A program made the position numbers and the translations under genes. From the NCBI GenBank assembly GCA_024235735.1, contig JACKLU010000001.1:372001-436000 (forward strand): a DNA stretch of 64,000 bases, in the 5' to 3' direction. Source of the stretch: Burkholderiales bacterium (lineage in GTDB: Bacteria; Pseudomonadota; Gammaproteobacteria; Burkholderiales; Nitrosomonadaceae). Below are positions 1 to 9,084 of this stretch, piece after piece; position 1 is the first letter of the stretch, and each line of letters opens with the position of its first letter. The notes under the pieces were generated by a model. It was given only the letters and a program-made list of their open reading frames with translations. It did no database searches and was not told the DNA's origin.

Positions 1-1019
1 GTGCAGCGTTACTGTTCGAGAACCTGACCTGGTTGCGCAAAATCATCCAGGATCAGGACCGTCCTATCGTGTTTATTTTTGCCGGCAAAGCGCATCCGGC
101 GGATGTGCCGGGACAGGATCTGATCCGGCGTATCAGTCAGATTGCGCGCACACCGGAATTCGAAGGACGGCTTCTGCTCGTTGAAGGCTACGATCTGCGT
201 CTGGCGCGGCGGCTGGTCTCCGGTGTGGATGTCTGGCTTAACAATCCGATTTATCCACTGGAAGCCAGCGGCACATCGGGCATCAAAGCCGGCATTAACG
301 GTTCCATTAATCTGAGCATTCTCGACGGCTGGTGGGGAGAAGGCTATGATGGTCATAATGGCTGGGCAATCAAACCCGGACCGGAAAATATGGAGGCTGT
401 CGTACGCGATCAGGAAGAAAGTCAGGCGCTCTACGAAATCCTGCAGGACCAGGTTATTCCACTCTATTACAACCGCAGCAAATTCGGCTACTCACCCGAC
501 TGGGTCCGTATGGCCAAGCATTCCATGGTATCGCTGCTGCCGCGTTTCAGCGCTGCGCGCATGGTCAGCGAATACCTGAAAAAATTCTATCTTCCGGCAA
601 GCCTGCAAGGCGATCGGTATACGGCTGATCATTTTGCAGGCGCCAGGGAAATCGCCGCCTGGAAAACCCGCGTCCGGGAAACCTGGGGCGGCGTTCACAT
701 TCGCCGCATTGACGAACCACGCAACCGGGCGGATTTTAACGATGTGCTGGATTTCAAAGTCGCCGCCAGGCTAAATGGCCTGAAACCGGACGATGTCATC
801 GTGGAACTGCTGATTTGCCGCCAATACAAAAAGACCCGATTCAACAACTTCAGTCACTCTTCCTTTGCATACACCGGCGTTACCGAACAGGATGAGCATA
901 TTTTTGAACTCAAGCTCGCACCGGAGCTTTGCGGCAAACAGGAATATTACATTCGTATTTATCCGAATCATCCGTTACTGACCCATCCGCTGGAGATGGG
1001 CATGATGGCCTGGGTGTAA
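1..1019 (+). CDS. glgP: alpha-glucan (glycogen) phosphorylase, C-terminal part
   Basis: The frame is open from the window edge (codons from position 3), so the true start lies upstream. GT35 phosphorylases release glucose-1-phosphate from glycogen or maltodextrin in the cytoplasm. The PLP-lysine motif EASGTSGIKAGINGS is present, with the lysine codon at 285-287, followed by NLSILDGWWGE, typical of the long alpha-glucan phosphorylase subfamily. The last 100 or so residues form the beta-rich C-terminal extension of that subfamily. It is followed by convergent genes with no obvious terminator. The family assignment is firm; the substrate preference cannot be read from this part. Confidence 0.9.
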   Translation, partial: AALLFENLTWLRKIIQDQDRPIVFIFAGKAHPADVPGQDLIRRISQIARTPEFEGRLLLVEGYDLRLARRLVSGVDVWLNNPIYPLEASGTSGIKAGINGSINLSILDGWWGEGYDGHNGWAIKPGPENMEAVVRDQEESQALYEILQDQVIPLYYNRSKFGYSPDWVRMAKHSMVSLLPRFSAARMVSEYLKKFYLPASLQGDRYTADHFAGAREIAAWKTRVRETWGGVHIRRIDEPRNRADFNDVLDFKVAARLNGLKPDDVIVELLICRQYKKTRFNNFSHSSFAYTGVTEQDEHIFELKLAPELCGKQEYYIRIYPNHPLLTHPLEMGMMAWV

Positions 1020-1093
1020 CGGAGGGGGAGCGCCGCTATCAAAGTTTATGGCTTCCCAGTCGTTAACATTACGATTCTAAAGCCAAATACTGT

Positions 1094-1708
1094 TTACTTC
1101 TTTGGTGAGCAAATAGCATTCAACAACGTGATCGCGGATACCTGGGTTGTCGATAAATTCCCTCTTCTCGCCTGATCATAAACCGTGTGAATCTGTAAAA
1201 TCTGCTTTTGTTCAGTCGCGTTGACCGTATAAGCATCAAAACCGAAATCCGCGCCAAAATTAATCCAGTCAAGCGGCACTCTGAATTCCACACCACGGTT
1301 GATATGTTTCGCGTTGAATCCACTATATTCGTCGCTTAACCCGGATTGCTTCAAAGCAGCGGATGTCAATGGCGCGGATGAGAGAAACTCACCTTCAAAA
1401 ATCCGTACGGTCTCGCCGCTTTCCTCATTTATCGGAATGATTACGGCATATGTTTTTTCGTGCTGAATATTCAGCAACACATAATCATTGCGATCCCCAC
1501 TGATACGCTCTCCTTTGGTCTGTATCCTGAATATCAAATGATTATCTTCCGATACATCGGTCGTCACACGCAAAATATCCAGTTCCGGCGGCAACGATTG
1601 ATCCGCAAAGGATATAATCATGCGTGGATCAGCGTCAATCCGCATACCGGAAGCAGGATTGACCACCAAAACCAGTTGCAGAAGTACAATAAAAGAACGG
1701 ATCATCAT
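1094..1708 (-). CDS. exported hypothetical protein downstream of SCO1
   Basis: A protein of about 204 residues with an N-terminal signal peptide (hydrophobic IVLLQLVLVVNPASG). The remainder looks beta-rich and I do not recognise a family. The start is the ATG that overlaps the SCO1 stop as TGATG, which implies translational coupling; a TTG one codon upstream is less likely. A single Cys sits near the C terminus (AICSPKK). As the third gene of a propeller-SCO1-this group it may be periplasmic and take part in the same process, but that is inferred from position only. Confidence 0.7.
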   Translation of the reverse strand: MMIRSFIVLLQLVLVVNPASGMRIDADPRMIISFADQSLPPELDILRVTTDVSEDNHLIFRIQTKGERISGDRNDYVLLNIQHEKTYAVIIPINEESGETVRIFEGEFLSSAPLTSAALKQSGLSDEYSGFNAKHINRGVEFRVPLDWINFGADFGFDAYTVNATEQKQILQIHTVYDQARRGNLSTTQVSAITLLNAICSPKK

Positions 1709-2298
1709 CAAAACATTTCCCTGTTTTCTTGAAACAATCTCGCCACGGCTGCGGCATCCTTGGCCGCATCAAACATCACTTTAATCCTGCCTTCAGGATC
1801 GATCAGAAATGCAGTAGTACTGTGATCAACCTGATAGTTCTGCATGTTACCTTCGTTTTTTGTCAGAAACGTGACTTCCACGCCAAACGCTTGTTTAAAT
1901 TGTTCCAGCGCCTTGTCCTCAAAACGCAAATAGGAAATAGCCGAATCGAACCGGTCGGTATAACCTGAAAGTGCGGCATCCGAGTCCCGGTCCGGATCAA
2001 TGGATACAAAAATACCCTGAACCCTGATTTGTTGCGCTTCAGCAGCCTGTATCAGCATGTGCAGGTTGCCCAGTGAAATTGGACAAATATCTTTGCAGCG
2101 GGTAAATCCGAAAGTGATCAGACGCCAGGTGTTGTCTGTGCTGGCGGATGCTTCCGACAACTGTGCGATAACCTCGGCCTTGAGCGGCACAGGCCGCTGC
2201 AGAACAAGTAGCGCCGCTGACAGATTGACATGCATCATCAATAATGCAGTTGAAACGATCATTAAAATATTTTTTTTGCATAACATCCGCGTTTTCAA
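1708..2298 (-). CDS. SCO1/SenC family copper chaperone
   Basis: A thioredoxin-fold protein tethered by an N-terminal hydrophobic segment (ILMIVSTALLMMHV). It carries the SCO copper site: CKDIC (CxxxC) after GFTR, and the downstream His in QVDHSTTAFLIDPEGR; the VSIDPDRDS loop is also typical. SCO proteins deliver copper to, or reduce, CuA-type sites in the periplasm. The start chosen is TTG at 2298, because GGGAGG lies 7 bases upstream; ATGs at 2313 and 2286 in the same frame are alternatives with poorer spacing. It is coupled to the next gene by TGATG and lies 125 bases after the beta-propeller gene, its most likely client. Confidence 0.88.
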   Translation of the reverse strand: MKTRMLCKKNILMIVSTALLMMHVNLSAALLVLQRPVPLKAEVIAQLSEASASTDNTWRLITFGFTRCKDICPISLGNLHMLIQAAEAQQIRVQGIFVSIDPDRDSDAALSGYTDRFDSAISYLRFEDKALEQFKQAFGVEVTFLTKNEGNMQNYQVDHSTTAFLIDPEGRIKVMFDAAKDAAAVARLFQENREMF

Positions 2299-2352
2299 TT
2301 CAATGCCTCCCATTTTCAAATACCTTTATGATGTGCTTCTTGGTAGCTTAAT

Positions 2353-2389
2353 GACTGTTATCCGATTCATTGATGACCGGATAACAGTC
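2353..2389 (-). promoter_or_regulatory. 12-bp hairpin between propeller and SCO1 genes
   Basis: Perfect inverted repeat: GACTGTTATCCG at 2353-2364 pairs with CGGATAACAGTC at 2378-2389 around a 13-base loop. On the minus strand it is not followed by a T run, so it is not a classical terminator. It may be a partial attenuator or an RNA-stability element that sets the propeller:SCO1 ratio, or a binding site for a dimeric regulator. Confidence 0.5.
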
Positions 2390-2423
2390 CATAGGTATCG
2401 TTGAACGCTAACCGGTTGGGTAC

Positions 2424-3749
2424 TTACCGGCTACCACCCGCTGCAAATATACCATGCGGCGATACCAGACCATCCGCCGGGCTCCAGACTTTAACAATCG
2501 TGTCCGTGTGAGTATCCAGCTTGAGCACATAACCGGAAACCCAGCTCGCAATAATCAGGTGACGATTGTCGGGCGTGGGACTGATGGTATGCGCAACGGC
2601 ATAACCTGCCGGAAGCTCTTGCCCTGGTTTCAGTCTTTTCAGGAAACGCGGTTTTTCACGATCAGTCAGATCAAACACCGAAATATACCCATCGTTGCCA
2701 AAGGAATAATCCAGTGTATCTTCCTCGGCAAGATAAAGCTTGCCGTTGACTACCGCCAGATCGGATGGTGAGCGGAAAACACCGTGGCCATTGACATGAT
2801 TGGTATCCTTGATAATTTTCTTCGCAGTTCCTTCAACCGCATCCAGCAACCACACGCTGGGTGGTATGATTTTTTTGGTCGTTGCCGGTGTCAGCGATGT
2901 TTTGTCAAACTGCATGGATGCTGTGACCGCATAACGTTCGTCCAGCCAGTAAACAAAGTGGGTAAAAGCCGCATGCCTTTTTTCATCGCCAAGCATGATC
3001 TGTCCCACTGCATGCAACTCACCTGTTTCCCGGTTCGGTTTATAGATGTCGATTACGCTGTTATCGAAAAAATAACCCGTTCCAAGACCAATAGTGCCTG
3101 AATTGTTGAAGTTGATGCCATGTGTCTGCTCGGTATACCCGGGTATGCTGATCGGATCCACGCTGGCCAGCTGGTTCGTTTTAAGGTCAATAACCCGAAC
3201 CCGGTCAGAAGTAAATTCAGTCATATACATGAAATCCGAATAAGGCAGAAAAGTATTGCCGTGGATCTGGGTCCCGCGGCCTATCAACCAGTTCGGTACA
3301 TCCTGAACATCGTTGACCGGCTCCACAAACGGTAATTCCGCGGGTGTATTCGGACTATCCGCCACCATGACAGATTCCAGATTCAGTGCGGCAGTACCGG
3401 CATCCCAGTCAATACTGATGACTTTCAATGCAATGATGTAGGAAGAATGATCCTGGGTATTATCGGAGGAAATATATATCATGTCTCCTCCCGGCAGTAC
3501 CGCTGTATGCTGCAACGGAATATCACCCGGCCATCCGTTGATGCTCTGCGGATCAACGATAATCAATTTGTCGTTTTCATAGTTAAAGAGATAAATCACG
3601 CGCGTGTGGTAGTCAATTGCAGTTACCACCGGTTGCAGATAATTGTTGTACACAGTCGGACCGCTCGCATTGAGTATTCCGGCTGAAAATGCCAGCAAGC
3701 CGACAGCCGTTATCCAAATCAAGCGACTTAGCGTCTTTATTAGAATCAT
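2424..3749 (-). CDS. exported seven-His beta-propeller protein, putative copper protein
   Basis: About 441 residues. The start is the ATG at 3749, with GGAGG 8 bases upstream; this gives MILIKTLSRL and a clear signal peptide. The rest is a repeat of strands resembling YVTN/SBP56-like propellers. Seven histidines recur at equivalent places: QHTAVLPGG (H81), IHGNTFLPYSD (H163), THGINFNNSG (H210), THFVYWLDERY (H264), GHGVFRSPSD (H322), AHTISPTPDNR (H387), PHGIFAAGG (H432). One His at each blade entry resembles metal-binding propellers such as the CuZ domain of nitrous oxide reductase or copper-dependent methanethiol oxidase (SBP56). The SCO1 gene immediately downstream supports copper. Catalytic identity is unknown; there is no CuA domain. 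Confidence 0.75.
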   Translation of the reverse strand: MILIKTLSRLIWITAVGLLAFSAGILNASGPTVYNNYLQPVVTAIDYHTRVIYLFNYENDKLIIVDPQSINGWPGDIPLQHTAVLPGGDMIYISSDNTQDHSSYIIALKVISIDWDAGTAALNLESVMVADSPNTPAELPFVEPVNDVQDVPNWLIGRGTQIHGNTFLPYSDFMYMTEFTSDRVRVIDLKTNQLASVDPISIPGYTEQTHGINFNNSGTIGLGTGYFFDNSVIDIYKPNRETGELHAVGQIMLGDEKRHAAFTHFVYWLDERYAVTASMQFDKTSLTPATTKKIIPPSVWLLDAVEGTAKKIIKDTNHVNGHGVFRSPSDLAVVNGKLYLAEEDTLDYSFGNDGYISVFDLTDREKPRFLKRLKPGQELPAGYAVAHTISPTPDNRHLIIASWVSGYVLKLDTHTDTIVKVWSPADGLVSPHGIFAAGGSR

Positions 3750-4295
3750 ATAAATTTCCTCCAAGATTGACATAAAAATTCTCAAACCAAAATAATTCTA
3801 TTTCAATGGTTTGAGATGACTTCATCGAGAGTGGCAAATACTGCACCCCTATCGATGTTTTGACCCGATACGAAGCTGATACACACGATTCTTATCGGGA
3901 AAAAGCACTGCAAAACACCCTGGCATCATAGTCAGGCTTGTGCATTCTCAATGTGAGTTTTCCCACAACTCATCGCTAACGCATCATTTATGCTTGTCGC
4001 CGCTGCTTAAGTCCGGCATCCATATTTTTTCCACACCATGAGAAATTATGGAAAAAACCGAATTTTACAGTATGAGTACGAAGCGTAAATCAGGAATAGA
4101 CCAAAATTGTAAGAAGTAATAAATCCTTCATGGTTGGGGATGCTGTTTCACTGCACTTCTTGTGTCATTAAATTGCAATGAGTCAGCCCTATCATCCCGA
4201 CTGCCAACGCCAGGAGGCATTATAGAAACGCTTTGTTACAGGGAAATAACACTTTGTTTTCAATTTCTTTAAAGATTTTTTACATGAGGAACAAA
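3750..4295. other. intergenic region between divergent propeller and porin genes
   Basis: About 550 bases with no convincing gene. It holds the upstream regions of two divergent genes. A loose inverted repeat CCCGATA (3864-3870)/TATCGGG (3893-3899) is visible, but its 22-base loop makes it weak. No sigma-70 promoter stands out clearly. I see nothing else. Confidence 0.5.
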
Positions 4296-5483
4296 ATGAA
4301 TAAGCATTTGACAGCTATGATATTGACCGGCTTTGCTGCATTAATCGCCTTGCCCCCTGCATCTGCAACAAAAATGTCACTTGTCGGCAGAATTCAATCT
4401 GAATACAGCCACATCAACATTGAAGGACATTCCAGTCAATCCACGGTAAATGATCCCACTTTCTTTTCTTCATGGGGTTTTCGAATATTTGAAAATTTAG
4501 GCAATGGATTCAGGGCAGTAGCTATGATCGATTTTGGTTTTGACACCGGAGGTGCCCCACAAGGCAGTCGGGAAATCTTTGTGGGCATCCAACACGATTC
4601 CATCGGAACCTTAAAAATCGGGCGGACCCACTCACCATTTGCCGATTTTGCCGGCGGCTGGACTATCGACCCGCTTGTCTACACAACTTTGCAGGCTGCC
4701 GGCAGCGGTGGCACCATGGTTGCCAGTGCAAATGGTCTCGGAGCCGGCGCGTACTCTGCGGTGAACAGCGTGATCCGTTTTACTTCCGCAGATATTCGCG
4801 GGTTTTCATTCGCCGCCTTACTGATGCCCGGCGATGCGGATAAACTTGAGGCGCATCTTGGCGGCCCACTGGGTGGAAACGGCGGGAACACGGGTGCAAC
4901 CGGCGGAGAGGATGGTGAATGGGATGTGCAGGTAGCAGCCAAATACATTTTTGACTTCAGAGACCACAAATTTCAGGTTTTTGGCGGTTATTCCCGGGAT
5001 AACGTCAGTACTGTCCAGAAAAGACTCACCACGGCAAATCTGAAAACTGAGGAAGTCGGCAGAATCGGCGGCGTTTGGTCGTACAAGGATTTTCAGCTTC
5101 AAGGTCAGTATGAATTTGTCAGCAACGCGATTGGCGCCGCCACCTGCTCGGATGCCGCGGCCTTAGGCGCCATCAAGGAAAAAGCAACCCGACAATGTAA
5201 CTCCGCAATGAATCCCGGCGGCAACGGTGAAGTCTGGTATGCAGGCGGTCAATACAAACTCGGCAACGCAACGCTGATTGCACAAGGTGGCATGACCGAT
5301 GCGGACCGTACCGTCTTTCTGGATAAACGTAAAGCCAGAAGTTTCACAGTCGGCGCACTCTACCATTTAAGCAAACGCACGAATTTTTTCGGCGGCTACC
5401 AGCACGTAAACGTTATTGACAGAAATGAGACCACTGATCGTGACCGTAACACCTGGACCGTTGGCTTGCGTCATTTGTTCTGA
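4296..5483 (+). CDS. Gram-negative trimeric porin
   Basis: A 395-residue outer-membrane beta-barrel of the betaproteobacterial general porin family (Porin_4/OmpC-like). A Sec signal peptide (MNKHLTAMILTGFAALIALPPASA) is followed by a TKMSLVGRIQSEY first strand. Alternating amphipathic strands run to the C terminus WTVGLRHLF; the terminal Phe is the BAM recognition signal. The start is the ATG at 4296 because GAGGA lies 5 bases upstream; the frame is open to 4233 but those codons lack a ribosome site. Two Cys (about residues 290 and 305) lie in a long extracellular-type loop. It forms channels for small hydrophilic solutes; specificity is not readable. Confidence 0.92.
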   Translation: MNKHLTAMILTGFAALIALPPASATKMSLVGRIQSEYSHINIEGHSSQSTVNDPTFFSSWGFRIFENLGNGFRAVAMIDFGFDTGGAPQGSREIFVGIQHDSIGTLKIGRTHSPFADFAGGWTIDPLVYTTLQAAGSGGTMVASANGLGAGAYSAVNSVIRFTSADIRGFSFAALLMPGDADKLEAHLGGPLGGNGGNTGATGGEDGEWDVQVAAKYIFDFRDHKFQVFGGYSRDNVSTVQKRLTTANLKTEEVGRIGGVWSYKDFQLQGQYEFVSNAIGAATCSDAAALGAIKEKATRQCNSAMNPGGNGEVWYAGGQYKLGNATLIAQGGMTDADRTVFLDKRKARSFTVGALYHLSKRTNFFGGYQHVNVIDRNETTDRDRNTWTVGLRHLF

Positions 5484-5626
5484 AACTCCGGTTGCGCCAT
5501 GACCTCACGACATCAATTCTTCATAAAAATTTAAATTGATTGTCATTTTATGTACATAAACCTTCTTTAAAGTACACCCCGTACCACTGGTACACAAAAT
5601 TCGTTAACCACCATGGAGCTTAAATT

Positions 5627-5881
5627 ATGAAACTTCTTAATATCACTGGCAGTTTTTTGATTCTGGTACTGACCTTCCCTGTGATGTGCGGTTCGTTGTA
5701 TGCACAAAGTGAAACATCCATCATAAAAAGTTTCCGCGACAATGCCGCGGGCATAGCCACCAGTTCTCTCAGCGTACGGCAGATCAAGGAAAAACTGCTC
5801 AAACTGCGAAGCGACTCTCCCTCACTTTCGTCAAACGAGGCCAGCTTCAATCCTGCCAGGAAAAAGATTGAACCGAAATAA
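5627..5881 (+). CDS. small exported hypothetical protein
   Basis: 84 residues with a signal peptide (LLNITGSFLILVLTFPVMCGSLYAQ) and a charged mature part of about 58 residues, probably helical (SVRQIKEKLLKLRSD). A GGAG ribosome site stands upstream of the ATG, and a strong terminator follows, so it is a self-contained transcription unit. A near-palindrome GTACCACTGGTAC (5581-5593) lies 34 bases before the start and could be an operator. No family recognised. The complete promoter-gene-terminator layout makes a real gene likely. Confidence 0.65.
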   Translation: MKLLNITGSFLILVLTFPVMCGSLYAQSETSIIKSFRDNAAGIATSSLSVRQIKEKLLKLRSDSPSLSSNEASFNPARKKIEPK

Positions 5882-5922
5882 TTCTTTGCTTTAGAAATAT
5901 CTTTTATTCCCATTTTTCTCTT

Positions 5923-5962
5923 AAAGCGGTGAAAATGTAAATCCTGTTTTCACCGCTTTTTA
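5923..5962 (+). terminator. rho-independent terminator
   Basis: AAAGCGGTGAAAA (5923-5935) pairs perfectly with TTTTCACCGCTTT (5947-5959) over an 11-base loop, and T-rich sequence follows. The 13-bp stem sits 42 bases after the small exported protein gene. The A-rich left arm also makes it plausible as a bidirectional terminator for the minus-strand gene ending at 6059. Confidence 0.85.
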
Positions 5963-6058
5963 TTTCAGCGCATTCGCAACACAAGGCGCAAGACACATTT
6001 TTGATGTCATGTTACCCACCGTTGGACAAAGAAAAACAAAGCATGACAAACGATTGCA

Positions 6059-6814
6059 TCAGCGTACTGCCTGCTCCAATTCAGCCAGGAAGTGTCTGAT
6101 TCGCTTCGCATTCACCCCCAGATCGCTGATCCCTACTCTTGATACCGAACGCATATCGACTCGCGTTGTCTGTCCCGTATTCTGAATACGAATGATCACA
6201 TCATCCTTAAATGCCATAATGGGTGTTATCGCGGTCGCTTCGATAGTTCCACTTGCCGCTGAGGCTTCGGCAATATGCCATTCACGCGATTTGACGAGTT
6301 TCAGCGCCTGTTCGAATACCACTTCCGGTGAACGGTTAAGTATCAACGGCTTCAGATCGGGATAGCCTTCACGCTGTAACTGATCGAGATTATCCGGCGA
6401 TTTCCGGTCAAGCGGATTATCCGTCGCGGCCCGCAGGCTTTTAATGACATTGAAGTCCGGCGGATGATCCAGATCGGTGGAAATATCATGGATACGCGGC
6501 ACACCGGAACCCGCCAGCACGGAAAACAGAACCGGCATAGCGACTACCAGTCCCAGCAACATGCCAATCAAAGCCGGCATGGCGCTTTTACGCCGACGTA
6601 TCGCGCCAAACAGTGCGAGTACACCCGACAAAGCGGCCAGCAGTCCACACAACGCCGCAATCGCCAGCCCCGGCACAGCAATCTGAAAACCAACCCACTC
6701 CAAGCGGTATGCGACCACTGCCGACACTGCCAGCAAGCCTGCGAACAGCGCCAGCCGGATACTGATTTTTTCTGAACTGATCCTATTCATCTTAGCCTTG
6801 CTATTCTCATGCAC
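6059..6814 (-). CDS. DUF1499 membrane protein
   Basis: 251 residues. Three hydrophobic segments fill the first 110 residues (LALFAGLLAVSAVVAY; VPGLAIAALCGLLAALSG; MLLGLVVAMPVLFSVLAG). A DUF1499 domain follows, with the family's C-terminal signature TRVDMRSVSRVGISDLGVN and KRIRHFL. Function of the family is unknown. The start lies 6 bases after the upstream GNAT/nitrilase stop, so the two are co-transcribed; ATG at residue 9 is an alternative start. Membrane topology suggests the DUF1499 domain is exposed on one face of the inner membrane. Confidence 0.85.
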   Translation of the reverse strand: MHENSKAKMNRISSEKISIRLALFAGLLAVSAVVAYRLEWVGFQIAVPGLAIAALCGLLAALSGVLALFGAIRRRKSAMPALIGMLLGLVVAMPVLFSVLAGSGVPRIHDISTDLDHPPDFNVIKSLRAATDNPLDRKSPDNLDQLQREGYPDLKPLILNRSPEVVFEQALKLVKSREWHIAEASAASGTIEATAITPIMAFKDDVIIRIQNTGQTTRVDMRSVSRVGISDLGVNAKRIRHFLAELEQAVR

Positions 6815-6819
6815 CCTGC

Positions 6820-8403
6820 TTATTTGCCGCGCCAGTGCACGGAATATAAATCATGACGCCGGTCTTTCAGATTCTGTACTGTACCCGCATTGCGCGCAGT
6901 ACGCAGTGAATCGAAGCGCAGATCGGCAATTGCAACGGTTTCAACGTTCGGCGTAGTGTCGGCGGCAATGCCATCCCGGTCAAACGGAAAATCGCACGGC
7001 GTCAGAATACAGCTTTGCGCATACTGGACGTCCATGTTGGCAACATTGGGCAGATTGCCCACATTACCGGACATCACCACATAAACCTGATTTTCAATCG
7101 CACGCGCCTGACTGCAATACCGCACCCGCAAATAACCTTGCCGGACAGCAGTGCAGAAAGGCACAAAAATGATGTAGGCGCCCTGGTCGACGAGATGGCG
7201 GGATAACTCGGGAAATTCGGCATCATAACAAATCAGTACACCGATGGGGCCGCAATCGGTTTCAATGACATTGAGTGTATCGCCGCCTTCGATATTCCAC
7301 CAGTAAACTTCGTCCGGCGTCGGATGTATCTTGGATTGTCGGTGAATGGAGCCATCGCGCAGAAAAATATAGGAAATATTCTCCACGCGTCCGGAAGGCA
7401 TATGTGTCGGATGCGAACCGCCAATGATATTGATATTGTAGCGCAATGCCAGATCACGCATGGATTTGGTAAAGCGTTCCGTGTATTTGGTTAACGCCTC
7501 AATCGATTCGGCCGGTGAAAGACGCTGATCTTCGATTGACAACAACTGTAAAGTGAACAGTTCGGGAAAAACGACGAAATCACCATTATAATCCGCGATA
7601 ACATCGACAAAATATTCGATCAGACGGATAAATTCTTCAAACGAATTCACCTTGCGCATCATATATTGCACAGTACCCACGCGTACCGTTTCCTGCACGC
7701 GCCCGCCGTAGTTCTTGTGCCGTTTTATTTCGGCCTCTTCCGGCACACTGGGATTGCGCCATATCAGGTGTACACCGCATCCCATGGATTCACGGTCGCC
7801 GGGCAGATAATTCCTGATGACGCCCAATACTTCAAAACCGTTCCGCAGCTGAAAGGTAAGCACCGGATCACGCATTTTTTTCTGCACAATCTGTGCGACA
7901 TAATCATCTACATCAGGATAACGTTTGGCTTTTCTGGCGTAACTGGGCAATCGCCCTGCGAAAATAATGCCTTTCAGACTCAATTCCTGACACAGCTGCT
8001 TACGTGCATTATAAAACCGCTGGCCTATCCGATAACCACGAAAAACCGGATCGACGCATACTTCCATGCCATACAGGTATTCTCCGTCCGGATTGTGTCT
8101 TGAAGCATAGCCATTTCCGGTTATTTCCACCCAAGTATGCGGCTTTAAGGCTGTTTTTCCAGCAATACGGAAACTGGCGCAGTAACCGACAATATCCTGG
8201 TCATATACCGCCACTAGCTGGCCGCCGGGAAAGTTATTGATCTGCCCCATCAGCGCGCCTTCCGAATAAACCGGTATATCGCTTCCCTGATAAACCCGTT
8301 TAACCAATCCAATCAGTTCCGGAACATCTTTCGGAACGGCATTGCGTATCGCCAGCCGGCCGGATTTTTTATTGATGATGGATTTGGGCTGCGCAGGTTT
8401 CAT
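6820..8403 (-). CDS. GNAT acetyltransferase-carbon-nitrogen hydrolase fusion
   Basis: 527 residues with two enzymes. Residues 15-220 form a GNAT N-acetyltransferase fold (acetyl-CoA loop around VFRGYRIGQRFY). Residues about 240-520 form a nitrilase-superfamily amidohydrolase with the Glu-Lys-Cys triad at E281 (VFPELF), K358 (QSKIHP) and C392 (VLICYDAEFPE). This two-domain arrangement is known across proteobacteria, but its substrate is not established; acetylation coupled to amide or nitrile hydrolysis is inference. It is probably first in a transcript with the DUF1499 gene; the dedA gene lies just upstream on the same strand. Confidence 0.9.
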   Translation of the reverse strand: MKPAQPKSIINKKSGRLAIRNAVPKDVPELIGLVKRVYQGSDIPVYSEGALMGQINNFPGGQLVAVYDQDIVGYCASFRIAGKTALKPHTWVEITGNGYASRHNPDGEYLYGMEVCVDPVFRGYRIGQRFYNARKQLCQELSLKGIIFAGRLPSYARKAKRYPDVDDYVAQIVQKKMRDPVLTFQLRNGFEVLGVIRNYLPGDRESMGCGVHLIWRNPSVPEEAEIKRHKNYGGRVQETVRVGTVQYMMRKVNSFEEFIRLIEYFVDVIADYNGDFVVFPELFTLQLLSIEDQRLSPAESIEALTKYTERFTKSMRDLALRYNINIIGGSHPTHMPSGRVENISYIFLRDGSIHRQSKIHPTPDEVYWWNIEGGDTLNVIETDCGPIGVLICYDAEFPELSRHLVDQGAYIIFVPFCTAVRQGYLRVRYCSQARAIENQVYVVMSGNVGNLPNVANMDVQYAQSCILTPCDFPFDRDGIAADTTPNVETVAIADLRFDSLRTARNAGTVQNLKDRRHDLYSVHWRGK

Positions 8404-8424
8404 CGTTAGATCAGTCCATAGAAA

Positions 8425-9024
8425 CTACCTGGAACGACGTTGCTTCTGCCAGTATAGGCCTACGCCGATCACACAGGCGACGAACAGCATGGCGATAATG
8501 TCGCGCAGGTATTCCTTGATCAACGATTCGTTCTCACCGATGAAGTAACCCAGCAAGGTCAGAATAATCACCCAGATTCCCGCGCCCAGACTGGTGTAAA
8601 AGCAGAACATCGGAATATTCATGCGCGCGAGACCGGCGGGGATCGAAATATACTGACGTATCATCGGAATCAGCCGTCCGGTGAACGTTGAAATATGACC
8701 ATGGCGCTGGAAAAAGACTTCCATCTTCTGCAGGTGAATATCCTTGAACATGACGTATTTTCCGTACTGCAGCAATAATGGACGGCCCAGCCATACCGCC
8801 AGATAGTAATTAATCAGCGCGCCGATCAGACTGCCGAAAAGACCGCATAACACGGCAATCAGTATATGCATCTCGCCTTTGGACGCGAGATATCCGGCCG
8901 GGATCATGATGACTTCGCTCGGAAACGGCACGAAGCTGGATTCCAGCATCATCAATAGAAAAATACCGGGATATCCAAGACTGCCGACGGTGCTGACAAT
9001 CCATGCAATGATTTCCGCAATCAC
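8425..9024 (-). CDS. DedA family inner-membrane protein
   Basis: 199 residues, four to five hydrophobic segments. The DedA hallmarks are present: FVPFPSEVIMIPAGYLA near residue 32, and the re-entrant GRLIPMIRQYISIPAGLARM region with conserved Arg and Gly. DedA/SNARE-associated proteins flip polyprenyl or phospholipid carriers and depend on the proton motive force. It lies between the SecF gene and the GNAT/nitrilase gene, all on the minus strand, with about 20 to 60 bases between genes. No specific subfamily (YqjA, YohD, UptA) can be fixed from sequence alone. Confidence 0.9.
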   Translation of the reverse strand: MIAEIIAWIVSTVGSLGYPGIFLLMMLESSFVPFPSEVIMIPAGYLASKGEMHILIAVLCGLFGSLIGALINYYLAVWLGRPLLLQYGKYVMFKDIHLQKMEVFFQRHGHISTFTGRLIPMIRQYISIPAGLARMNIPMFCFYTSLGAGIWVIILTLLGYFIGENESLIKEYLRDIIAMLFVACVIGVGLYWQKQRRSR

Positions 9025-9084
9025 ATTATTCCATCCAATATGAAGTTTCGTGTATGCCGCAGCGCTTACTTTCCGCCAGCGCGA

